From: Ichthyophis bannanicus
Taxonomy: Eukaryota; Chordata; Amphibia; Gymnophiona; Ichthyophiidae
DNA length: 64,000 bases
NCBI GenBank assembly: GCA_033557465.1
Contig: JAWIIG010000025.1
Coordinates: 4,707,001-4,771,000, forward strand
Reading direction: 5' to 3'
Each line of letters begins with the position of its first letter. Within the stretch, counting starts at the first letter, position 1. Under the pieces are notes generated by a model. The model was not told the origin of the DNA. It made no database searches and saw nothing but the letters and a program-made list of their open reading frames with translations. Made by a program: the position numbers and the translations under genes. Below are positions 21,777-30,819 of the stretch, piece after piece.

Positions 21777-22392
21777 TGTAGGGATGGACAGATAAAGGTC
21801 TACCAGAATCCCCAATATGTAATTGAAGATGGATGAAGTTCTTGATACAAAATGTGTTTAGAAGTTTGACTTTTCACCTACTTCCTTTTAAATAGAATAG
21901 GATGTCATGATCATGAGTTCTCTGTAACCGTCTTTAAAATAGATGGAACAGTGTTAACGCAAGCAAAAAGAACATAGGCTATGAACTGTGCAAGCATAAA
22001 GTTCATTGTACAGTCAGCTGGAAGTCCCTGCTGACACAACATAATTTTTGCAACTTCTGCAATTATAAATTTCATCTAATATACTGTAATCAGACCTTAC
22101 TCTGTAAAAAGAACTTTGGCGACACCTTGTTATTTCATGGTTATAATAAATGACTGTTACTTCCTCTTTTTCTCTAATAAAAGGGAGCTTTTAGGAGGAG
22201 AACTTTGAATTCAATAAGCCTGGAATTATGCCTGTTCATAGTCCGCTTATTGTCTTCCCTCTGAGCTTAAAGAAAATAGCACTTTGTGTGTGTGATTGTG
22301 TTCTGTATTACTCTCTGCCTGTCTCTCACTGCTTGATGGACCAGAGACCTAAAGAGCCGTGGTATTGTGGTCAGATCATGGAGTTTTCTTCA
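21777..22392 (+). mobile_element. Solo LTR of an endogenous retrovirus-like element
   Basis: The 616-bp segment begins TGTAGGG and ends TTCTTCA, with the 5-bp direct repeat CTGAC on both sides (21772-21776 and 22393-22397). It splits DIRS-B1 RNase H where DIRS-B2 and DIRS-A read through. AATAAA occurs at 22145 and 22176, followed by a T/C-rich stretch as in R-U5. There are no internal viral genes, so it is a recombined single LTR. Plus orientation follows from the poly(A) signals. Confidence 0.8.
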
Positions 22393-24028
22393 CTGACTGA
22401 TGTTGCAGGCAGTGCTGGAACGCTCTTAGTGCAAGGAAGGTGGCCCTGAGCTCTGGCAGGTTGATCTGCTGTTGGCTTTCCTAGAGTGACTAGACCCCAT
22501 GGGTGTGCAGTTCCTTGCAGTTGGCGCCCCAGCCCAACAGGGAAGCATCCGTTGTGAGGACCCTCTGGGGGCTTGGGAGTTGGAAGGGCATGCCCTCCTG
22601 CAGGAGTTGTGTATCCTGCCAACAGCTGAGTGATCTGCCTTGTCCAGGGGCAGAAAAGTATTGGCCTGGAGGGAGTCCAAGTGAGCCCTTATGAACTCCA
22701 AGTCCTGTGTAGGAGTGAGGTGGGATTTTGGGTGATTTATCATGAATCCCAGATGTTGTAGGACCTTGATAGTCAGGCCTGTGGCCTGTAGGGTCTCTGA
22801 AGCCGTGTCCCCTCTTACTAGCCAGTCGTCGAGGTAAGGGAAAACGAAGGCTCCTTGGAGACAAAGATAGGTGGCCACCACTGCCAGGCATTTGGTGAAG
22901 ACCCTTGGTGCGGAGGCGAGACTGAAGGGAAGTACTGGCAGTGGTTTCCCCTGACCATGAACCTTAGGTACTGCTTGTGACCGGGATGGATAAGGATGTG
23001 GGTATAAGCATCCTTCAGGTACAAGGAGCATAGCCAATCTCTCTGCTGGAGGTAGGGCAGCAATATTCCAAGGGAGAGCATCTTGAACTTCTACTGCACT
23101 AGGAATTTGTTCAGGTTTCTCAGGTCCAGGATGGGCCGTAGTCGTCCTGTTCTCTAACAGAAAGAATCTGGAGTAAAACCCCTTTCCTCTCAGCTGATGA
23201 GGTATGGGCTCTACAGCTCTGTCCTTGAGAAGTCCTGCCAGTTCTTGCATTATCAGGGCTTGGTGCAGGGGAGACTGAGGAGGATCCCCAAGGAAGGAGG
23301 GTGGAGGTGGTTGGTCCAGGTGGAGGAGGTAACCCTCCCTTATTACCTGTAGTGCCCAAGAGTCAGAGGTAATGGAGGCCCACCTGTGGGCAAAGTGAAC
23401 CAAGCGCCCCCCTGTGGGCAGCTGACCTTCCAGGGGAAGAGAGGCTATGCTGGGGGCGTCAAAATCACGACCCAGGCTGGACTGTGGAGTCTGGGACTTG
23501 GAGCCCTTGAGCTTGCGTGGGCCTTGGCCCGCTCCCTTGCACTGGTGACCCTGTTGAGGGATCTGGAAGGCCGGATATGGAGGATAGCCTTGATAGTGTT
23601 GGCCTTTTCTATGGAAAGGAGGCTTCTTTCCTGGAGGCTTCTTCCTTGGAAGAGTAGAAGTCTTCCTCAAGAGTAGAGTCCGAGTCACGTATTCGGTCTT
23701 GATCTCAACAGCCTTGTCCTCCATGGGTTTGCCAAAGAGCTGCTCCCCAAGGCATGGGACATCGAAGAGCTTCTCCTGCACCCATTGCTCGAGGTTGGAT
23801 GTCTGCAGCCAAGCTTGGTGTTGGGCGCCGATGCCAGCAGCAGCCACCTTCGCGCTGGATTCAAAACCGTCGTAAGCAGCTCGAGATAAATACTTGGAGC
23901 ACTCTCCGACAGACTTCATAAGCATCTGGAAGCGCCAGAGATGGTCTCCATCGAGGCTAGCCACAAAGCCTCCGACTTCCTTCGCCAGGTCTTAGAGAAA
24001 CATGCTGATGTAAAGAAACACAGTTCTT
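22393..24028 (-). pseudogene. DIRS-B1 gag C-terminus, RT and RNase H start
   Basis: A 512-codon open stretch (22426-23964) joins gag (AYDGFESSAKVAAAG, LQTSNLEQWVQEKL, basic KKPPGKKPPFHRKG) to RT pieces (RGKGFYSRFFLL, PFSLASAPRVFTKCL, FPYLDDWLV). The part between 22960 and 23150 is out of frame, so this is a chance read-through of frameshifts and not a working fusion. RT motif A is found only in the other frame. It ends inside gag at the junction with an L1 fragment. Confidence 0.75.
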
Positions 24029-24029
24029 C

Positions 24030-25440
24030 ATCATTGGAGGGTCCCTGCTGAGAGGTCTTCATAGATGGTCACCGGATAACCTTGCCAGTTTAGAGTCCCC
24101 AAGCTCCTCATCCTAGTTGTGATCCTCCCTTTCATTTTATACCGTGTCAAACAAATAATATCATCTCTGGGTCTGTTCGCTCTTGGTGCTCCCAATGCCC
24201 TGTGCGCTCTGTCCATTAGTATTTCTTTGGGGGCTACTGCTTCCCCCCCTTTCTTGAGCACCTCCAAGCATATTAGAGTGGCCACTTTCGCACTATCTTG
24301 GAACTCTTTATCCTCTGGGATCTGTTTTCTAAATCCTCCAATTTATATTGCATTGTCTCCTGCCATTTTTGCAATTTGCTGTGCCATTCTTCTTCTTGTT
24401 GCTCTTCTATGTCTTGTATGTGGTTCTCATGATCCCCCACTTTATGGGTTAGTTCTGCTATATCCTCCTTCAAATTGCCAATAAGTTCACTTAACTCCGT
24501 TTTCACTGCTTGCACCTCATTTTTTATCTCTGTAAACCATTCTCTCACTTTTGCTTTGGTTATTTCCTTTATGGTCTCTCTTCCTTGCTCTTGGTTACTG
24601 CTGGCTTCTCTGCTTGCTCCATTTGATTAGCTTGTCTAGCTTTATTTTCCATTGTAGTGTGCTCACCGCTACTAGCACCTGCCCCTGCATAGGTGTACTC
24701 CCTCAAGTCTGTTGTTTTCCTCCTCGTTGTCATTCTGTCTCAGCAGATCCGATTCCCCAGTTTCCCTCCGAGGTACTGTTCACTTTAATTTGATTTACCT
24801 TTGCTGTTGCAGTTTTACTTTAAGGCCAACATTCATGTATTGTCCACCTACTGTTATGCTTCCCTCCTTCACTGTCCAGCCTTATATGCCTCCTGCTTGC
24901 TGCTTTTTTTTCTTCTTCTTATCAGGGACCTCAGTATTGCCTCCAGCTTTATCTGCCACAGAGTCCTTCTTCTTCTCTGTTAGTTGGGAGCTAGTACACT
25001 TCTGAACTGCACTGCCCCGTCATTACTTTGACTTACTCTGCCTTTCTCCCTGCACCGGAGCTGCCGATCGCCATCTTTGTTCTCTGCATGTTGTTGCTGC
25101 TGAGCCTCCTTTGCCGTCAGACCTGGACCGCTGCTCCCGGCCACTCTTCTCACTTTCCCTTTCCAACCTCGGAGCCCTCCGCTGTTAATTGTGCCGTTCT
25201 CCGCTCCCCTTCGAGGGAGTATTATTAATTTTCCAGCGGGGTTATCCCCGGAGCGGTGTCCCTACACCGCCATCGGGTTCGGTGACATCACTTCCTCCAT
25301 TTTTATATTTTCCTCTCTCGACAAATGCTTGATGATTAAATATGGTAAAGCTAATCTTTTTTCCACCTTTGTGCCTTTGAAGAGAAATCAAATCCTAGAT
25401 ATAACAGCTGAAATAAATTCATGCAGTGTGATAAGAACAT
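24030..25440 (-). mobile_element. L1-type LINE, 5' end with ORF1 remnant
   Basis: The minus strand reads from a GC-rich 5' region (near 25000-25290) into an ORF1. The coiled-coil part is 24273-24548 (LKEDIAELTHKVGDHE, YKLEDLENRSQR) and the next part is 24031-24285 (EILMDRAHRALGAPRAN, RPRDDIICL, DLSAGTLQ), which follows the RRM in L1 ORF1. A frameshift and a deletion separate the two. The element stops abruptly at the DIRS-B1 junction, so its 3' part is gone. Confidence 0.7.
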
Positions 25441-26129
25441 AGGACTGATAGCACCTTATCTGTTCACATTTTAATTAGGTATTACTGCTTACGAGGGCAA
25501 AGTGCAAATCTAAAGTACTGCCCCCAAATGAGCAGAAAATGTAATAATTTTCCTAAAATTAAGCACGGTTATACCATCTAAAAATTTAGACAAAGCATTT
25601 GAGTGACCATTAGAATTAAAATGAATATTAAAGTCCCCATTAATAACTTTAGAGATGTCAGACTGTGATGAAATCAGCCACTCTAAACATAAACTTAAGT
25701 CCATATCTATTGCATACAGGTGATATTAATAACACAAATTTTCCATTTTCTATTGTGTATCAGTATTGCTTCTGACATTGAAGTATTAAACAAAATTTGC
25801 AAAAACGATTACAGACCATTTCAACAAATTAGTATTATGCCTCTCCCCTTTTGTTTCTTCCTATCTATTCAATAACAACTATAATTCTGGGGCCATTATT
25901 CTTTCAATATTAAAATCAGAGGCGGCTCTATAATAAGGCCGAGTGAGGCGGTGGCCTCAGGCGGCAACTTTTTGGGGGTGGCAAAAAATGCTCCCAAAAA
26001 GGCCGCCTCACTCGGCCTTCAAAATCTAAACAAAACAAAACAAAACAAAAAAAACAGATGGAGAAGCTGCTGCTGCAGTGGCAGCGGCAGAATGAAGTGC
26101 CCCGCAGCCCCCTGCCACCCCATTACAGA

Positions 26130-26250
26130 GTAAAAATAGTTATCTCCAAGTTATAATGCCCTGTTCAATGTAATTTCAGTTTGTTCAATGTAAACCGCAC
26201 TGATGCAGAACAGCGCGGTATATAAGAGAATGTAAATAAATAAATAAATA
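26130..26250 (+). mobile_element. SINE 3' tail inside hAT-1
   Basis: The sequence AAATAGTTATCTCCAAGTTA through TGTAAACCGCACTGATGC and GCGCGGTATATAAGAGAA to an (AAAT)n tail is almost the same as the 3' third of the SINE at 30520-30819. The tRNA-derived head is absent. Confidence 0.7.
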
Positions 26251-26510
26251 GAGCCCTGCCTTTCTTTTCCCCCTGCCGACTCAGCTTTGCAGAGCCGTGA
26301 AGGGAGAGTGTTTCCCTTTCCCGCGGCTCTGTTAAAGTTGAGCCCGCCAGTGATGATGGGAAACAGGCATTTCCTGTCTCACGCAGGAAATGCCTGTTTC
26401 CCATAAGCGCTGGAGGGCTCAACTTTAACAGAGCTGTGGGAAAGGGAAACATTCTCCCTTCGCGGCTCTACAAAGCTGAGCCAGTGCGCGGAAAAGAATG
26501 GCAGGGCTCT
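26251..26510. repeat. 260-bp palindrome inside hAT-1
   Basis: The left arm from 26251 (GAGCCCTGCC, CTCAGCTTTGCAGAGCCG) pairs with the right arm ending at 26510 (CGGCTCTACAAAGCTGAG, GGCAGGGCTC). The inner arms TTAAAGTTGAGCCC and GGGCTCAACTTTAA and a tight centre (GCATTTCCTG/CAGGAAATGC) continue the pairing. It would fold into one long imperfect hairpin. Confidence 0.8.
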
Positions 26511-26569
26511 TCCGGGGAAGCAGGGGGCCGTGGGGCACTTCAGCTTCTCCAACTGAGTTTTTTATTGTT

Positions 26570-27185
26570 TAAATTTCCCTTGAGAAAGTCTGGGGCTGGG
26601 CTGGGCTGGGCAGGGGGGGTGGTAGCACTGAAAATAGTAATGGGCTGATGCGGGGCGATGGGAGAATAGGACTGGAAGGGAGCGGATACTGAGAGGGTCT
26701 GCCAGCGGAAGGAGGGGGCAGGGAGGGAGCTGACATGGGGGAAGGAGGGGGCTGGAAAGGAGCTGATATGGTGAGGGAAGAAGAGGGCTGGAATGCAGCT
26801 GACACCTGGGATGTACTGAAGGGGCACTGGAAGGGAGTTGACACTTGGGGATAGTGGTAGGTGGCTGGGTAATGGGGAGGAAGCTGAAAGGGAGCTGACA
26901 TGTGTGAATGGCACTGGAAGGGGGATGGACAGAGGGTAGGGTGACTGGAAGGGAGCTGACTTGGGGGGGTGGCACTGAGAGTGGACATGAGCCGATACCT
27001 GGGATGGTATTTGGACTAGAAGGGGATGGACAGTGGGAAAGGAGGGGGACTGGAAGGGAATAGACACTAGTGGCAGTCGTGGGAATACAAGGTGGTTGAC
27101 ACTGGAAGGTACTGGGAGGGGAAGACTGGAAAGGGGGTTGATACTGGGGAGGGTTATTGGAACTGGAAATGGGCTGATGGAAGGA
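26570..27185. repeat. Degenerate minisatellite in hAT-1
   Basis: G-rich units built around CTGGAAGGGAGCTGAC and GGGCTGATGGG recur every 30-50 bases. The same motif in the opposite strand (CAGCCCATTTCCAGTCCTA) fills 46430-46880 in hAT-2. Proline/serine-rich open frames here are by-products of this repeat. Confidence 0.7.
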
Positions 27186-28262
27186 AGTGAAGAAAACAAA
27201 AGAAGAGATAAGAAATGGCAGATGGACCACAGACCACAGAAAGAGAGCTAAGAGAAGACAGGAAAGCAGAAGCCTCAGATCAGGACCAGCATGATCAGAG
27301 AATAAAATGGTCAAACAACAAAGGTAGAAATTTTTTTTTAATTTAATTTTAGTGATTGGACTTTGTGCTATCTTTATATTTTACATAGTATGGGGGAACT
27401 GCATCTCTTATTTATCTGATGTTGCACTGCATATGGAGTCTGGCTTCTTGGGGTTTCAGTTTAAATTTTGTCTACATATTTTTATTTTAGATTGTGGTTA
27501 CTTATTCTGTACATGGTGAGGGTCTGTGTTCTGAGTGTGCGACTGAGGCCAGGTGTTCTGTTAACATGGAGTTTGTACATAAAGATCTATACTGTACTGC
27601 AGTAATTTGACTTGTTCAGCTTTTCAAATATGGATGTTCCAGGGCCCACTGTAGTATTTACAGTGATGTTTTTTTTGGATGGGCTCCTTATGTGAGTTTT
27701 GGAAGTTTGTGCTGATATGGTATGGTATGGTAGATCTGCTCTTTGTTGTAGGGTTTTGCATTAGTTCACAATATGCTTGGTACTGAAGAATGTTTGTTGT
27801 TGTTGTTAGTGAGATGATCAGAATCATTTTTTTTAAGATACTGAGTTCTGTGGGTGAGTGTCCTAGTTCTGCTCTGCACCCACTGTGGATGCAAAATATA
27901 TGTTGAAAAAGAAAAAGCAAGAACCATAACGCAGTTTATAACAACAAAATAAAAAAAGGAGTTATTATTTAGTTTTATAAACTGTGCTGTTGGTTCTCGC
28001 TGTCTTTTAGTTCCTTGATGTGCAAACATCTTGCATTTCTTCCATATAATCTAATCGGCTTTTTGGTTTGGTTCAGTCCCTGATTGGAGTTCTGAAAAAG
28101 CCCCGCCCCCCTCTGGGGGGGGGGGGCACCATCTCATCCTTCGTCTCAGGCAGCAGATTGCCTTGAGCCGCCCCTGATTAAAATGTCCAGTGACGTTAAA
28201 CCAGGTTTCCATCACCCATAAGATATCAACCTGGCTAATAATTCTCAGATGTTCTTTTGCTA

Positions 28263-28331
28263 TGTGTACTGTAAACCACTAAGAATTTATGAGATTAGTG
28301 GTATACAAATATTTTAAATAAAAAATAAATA
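28263..28331 (+). mobile_element. SINE or LINE 3' tail remnant
   Basis: TACTGTAAACCACTAAGAAT, AGTGGTATACAAAT and an A/T-rich tail resemble the 3' ends of the SINEs at 8.9 and 31.8 kb. Nothing upstream is recognisable. Confidence 0.45.
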
Positions 28332-28334
28332 TGC

Positions 28335-29265
28335 ATGTGCACTCTACACGTTTACACATGTATTTCACAAAGTGCTCACACTGTTCCCCTGCTCCATCCA
28401 AATTATGTCTCTGGAAATGCCTACACAAAGATTGCATACAAGTAGATGAATTCTTCCTGTGTGTCTCTTTTTTACATGCATATACTACAGTACAATTTTA
28501 TGAGAGCCCTTTTCCATGTGCAAAACATGTTTTACATATGGAAAATGCTTTAAAAAATTATTCCCCAACATGGGGACATTGGTCTCATGCTCAGATTATA
28601 AGACCTTTCAGTGGTTAATGAAAAGTCACTTGTTTGTTACAGGCTCTCAAGCTATTGAATAAAGGGGAGGATGTGTGTGTGTGGTTATTGTTTTTAGTGA
28701 ATGATGGATTAATGATTCTGCGTTTTATGTATTTTAAAAATGCTGTACACTGCAGAGGACAGCTTATCTAATTTTGGGGCATGTTAGCGTGGGCTTTACT
28801 GCACTCTGAGTGCATTATGTTGACAGTGCATGGCAGCATGGTAAAAGTCCCATGCAAAATGTTAGTATGGGAAGGGGCTGTGACTGGGCAGGTTGGGGCG
28901 GAGCTTTGGCGCTGATGGAATATCGCAGTTAGCCTGGCCATCACTGACGCATGCTAACTGCAAAAGCCGCCATTAATGAGAGTTCACTTACTGTTTCTTC
29001 AATGGGTGGCGATAAGTGCACTCGCATTAGATGTGCTGGCTGGTTAGTGTGATGAGGTGTGCCTTCCTGGAGTAACTGCAGGGGGACATGCCAGACACAC
29101 TCCCAACAGGGTAGCTTTACACCATCTCCCATGCTAATTTGGGGGGTTTAATACATGCTAACATAATGCATTTTGGTAAACGTGCCCCTTTGTGATTTAT
29201 AAGTGGAAGATATAAATAAATAACATGTAAATGTCTCTTGAAGGGGCTTATAGTAAAAGTCTTAC
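28335..29265. other. Intronic sequence upstream of an MRPS27 donor, nothing recognised
   Basis: The region has the look of an old non-coding repeat between about 28780 and 29190 (it ends GTAAACGTGCCCC), but no terminal repeats or duplications could be fixed. No coding signal is seen apart from the exon at 29266. Confidence 0.4.
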
Positions 29266-29381
29266 TTTCAGTTCTGACTTGGTTGCCAGCCATGTGTGCA
29301 AGACATACATGGAGAGAAGTTGCATGGAGGGCTTATCAAATCTTTCTTGCAGCATTATTTCAGTGACTACAGAAGAAGCAT
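29266..29381 (-). CDS. MRPS27: MRPS27 internal exon, encoding ...QLLSMYVL...
   Basis: On the minus strand a strong acceptor (TTTTTGTTTCCCACTAG) precedes a 116-nt exon, followed by the donor GTAAGA. The first two bases (AT) join the G left by the 62.9-kb exon to give GAT (Asp). Then come 38 codons encoding SSVVTEIMLQERF, QLLSMYVL and ending SELK in phase 0. Human mS27, as I recall it, continues after the previous exon with LSVVFEVMMQ and QLLSLYVL, so the segments are adjacent in the protein. The exon lies in a non-repetitive stretch between a SINE-like tail and DIRS-A2. Confidence 0.88.
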
Positions 29382-29976
29382 CTAGTGGGAAACAAAAACA
29401 GTATTTAATAAATGAAATGAATGATAGATCAGTAACCAACATATCAATGTCCACAGTTCTGGCCTGGATGAGAACTACATTTTACTCTGAAAGAAGAGAT
29501 ATTCCCTAGTAGAAGCAAAGACAACAAAATATATACTATCTAGTTCCTTTGTTTTCAACATTAATAAATAAGAATTCAGTCTTGAGCTGCTCAGCTTGGC
29601 TTTGTATAGTGCAAAGTTTGTTTTTGCTTCTTTCTTTTTAGATGCGTTTCACTTAAGCAATAGCGCCTACTGTCGAAGGTCCAATCTGTGTAGTTGTCCA
29701 CTAGCGGAAAGAATTGTGGATACACCTGTAAAATTTGAGCTCTCCGCGATATCATCTGTCTTACTTACGTTAATTAAGAATTCTATATATTAGATACTCT
29801 ATGCAGATTATTGCCATAACATTTGGGAACATATTACAAATGAACATCATCAACATTTATCAGAAAAAAGGTAATTAATGTCTTTTTTCAGGAAAATGAT
29901 ATTTTTCATGAAACTGTCGATCCACTTTAAGCAGGTTTTATGCAGAATCTCATGTATAAGCTGATGCTTCAGATAA
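29382..29976. other. Intronic sequence, nothing recognised
   Basis: It lies between the 29.3-kb exon acceptor and DIRS-A2. A 65-codon plus-strand frame at 29596-29793 has no splice sites or family motif. Confidence 0.4.
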
Positions 29977-30519
29977 AGCATAGTTACTCACCTGTAAGAG
30001 GTGATCTCCGGGAACAGCAGGAATTTAATCCTCACATATAGGTATCGTCGGTACCGACGGAGCCTGCGCGGGAACGCTCCCCAGCGTCCAATTAGAAAGC
30101 TTTTGGGAGAATCCCACAGTGACTGCATGCTGCCTTCCCGCCTTTCCCAACTGCCTCTCTCCAGTTGAGTTTTAAAGCTGAGACAAAGAGAGAGAGAGGG
30201 AAAGGAAAGAGATAGATAGAGAGATACAACTCCTAGGGGAGGTGGGTGGGTTATGAGGACTAAATTCCTGCTGTTCCCGGAGATCACCTGTTACAGGTGA
30301 GTAACTATGCTATCTCCAGGAACAAGCAGGAATGTGGTCATCACATATGGGGACTCCCTAGCTTTAGGTGCCAGGGAGAGACCCCAGAAGTTGTGTGTCC
30401 CTGAAAAGGGCTCCACTTCCCCCCATGGATCTCTGGCATCCTACCAGGGATGGCGGGTAGGAGTTGATTAGGTATGGAACAGGTGTTGGAGAACAGCCTG
30501 ACCAAACAAGGCATCCCGG

Positions 30520-30819
30520 AGTGGAGGAGTGGCCTAGTGGTTAGGGCAAGGTACTTCAGGCCAGAAGGTCGGGGGTTCAAATCCCACTAGAGGACAGCAA
30601 CCTTGGGCCGGAAGGACTGGGGTTTCTAGTCCCACAGGTGCTCCTTGTGGTCTTGGGCAAGCCACTTAACCCTCCATAGCCCATGTTGCCTGTAAAATAG
30701 TTATCTCCAAGTTATAATGCCCTGTTCAATGTAATTTCAGTTTGTTCAATGTAAACCGCACTGATGCAGAATAGCGCGGTATATAAGAGAATTAAATAAA
30801 TAAATAAATAAATAAATAA
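30520..30819 (+). mobile_element. tRNA-derived SINE in DIRS-A2 recombinase
   Basis: Pol III boxes are visible: A-box-like GTGGCCTAGTGG (30529-30540) and B box GGTTCAAATCC. The body line TGGTCTTGGGCAAGCCAC follows, then the L2-like end TGTAAACCGCACTGATGC...GCGGTATATAAG and (AAAT)n. The 7-bp duplication ATCCCGG lies at 30513-30519 and 30820-30826. DIRS-A1 has the empty site (GGCATCCCGGCGGGAG). Confidence 0.88.

Larger units (their letters stand above)
8996..24028 (-). mobile_element. DIRS-B1: DIRS-like tyrosine-recombinase retrotransposon, split in three
   Basis: The 3' end (minus sense) is at 8996-9885, with GCGTAGTTACTCAGCTGTAAC and its internal inverted copy near 9290-9310. It encodes the recombinase C-terminus. 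The element resumes at 20564 after DIRS-A1, is cut again by a solo LTR at 21777-22392, and continues through RNase H, RT and gag to about 24028, where it stops inside gag next to an L1 fragment. Its 5' gag part and left-hand ITR partner are missing. It is the same family as DIRS-B2 at 37.2-41.9 kb, which supplied the pre-insertion sequence for both junctions. Confidence 0.8.
25918..28176. mobile_element. hAT-1: non-autonomous hAT DNA transposon
   Basis: The 2259-bp element has short inverted ends (CAGAGGCGGCTC and GAGCCGCCCCTG) and an exact 8-bp target duplication ATTAAAAT at 25910-25917 and 28177-28184, the hAT signature. No transposase is encoded. It contains a nested SINE tail (about 26130-26250), a 260-bp palindrome and a degenerate minisatellite. 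hAT-2 at 45.4 kb has similar ends and the same minisatellite. Confidence 0.88.
25500..28262 (-). pseudogene. L2-like LINE endonuclease fragment, split by hAT-1
   Basis: Right of the hAT (28185-28262) the minus strand reads ISQVDILWVMETWFNVTGHF, the start of an L2-type endonuclease. Left of it (25500-25917) it reads LEWLISSQSDISKVINGDFNIHF (GDFN, endonuclease) and LSKFLDGITVLNF. The two halves are parts of one gene. Stops are present in the left half. Confidence 0.65.
3763..29265 (-). other. MRPS27: MRPS27 intron, about 25.5 kb
   Basis: This is the sequence between the 29.3-kb and 3.7-kb exons. Donor GTAAGA is on the right and acceptor TGCAG on the left, read on the minus strand. The two flanking peptides are consecutive in mS27, so no exon is expected inside and none was seen. 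Nearly all recognisable content is mobile elements: L2 and L1 remnants, the DIRS-B1/DIRS-A1/CR1 nest, a solo LTR and a hAT element. The segments 7930-8685 and 28335-29265 show no element I can name. Confidence 0.8.

Noticed and set aside
22426..23964. 512-codon gag-RT fusion protein in DIRS-B1
   Set aside because: The middle is read in the wrong frame relative to the RT, so it is two frameshifted genes that happen to lack a stop.
26540..27314. Long proline/serine-rich open frames (219 and 250 codons)
   Set aside because: They are translations of a degenerate minisatellite inside hAT-1. Three overlapping frames are open at once, which shows low-complexity bias, not coding.
28780..29200. Non-autonomous DNA transposon
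   Set aside because: The wording (ending GTAAACGTGCCCC) looks repetitive, but I could not find matching inverted ends or a target duplication.
29596..29793. Extra host exon right of the 29.3-kb exon
   Set aside because: No splice sites or MRPS27-like peptide, and the exon order of the protein leaves no gap here.
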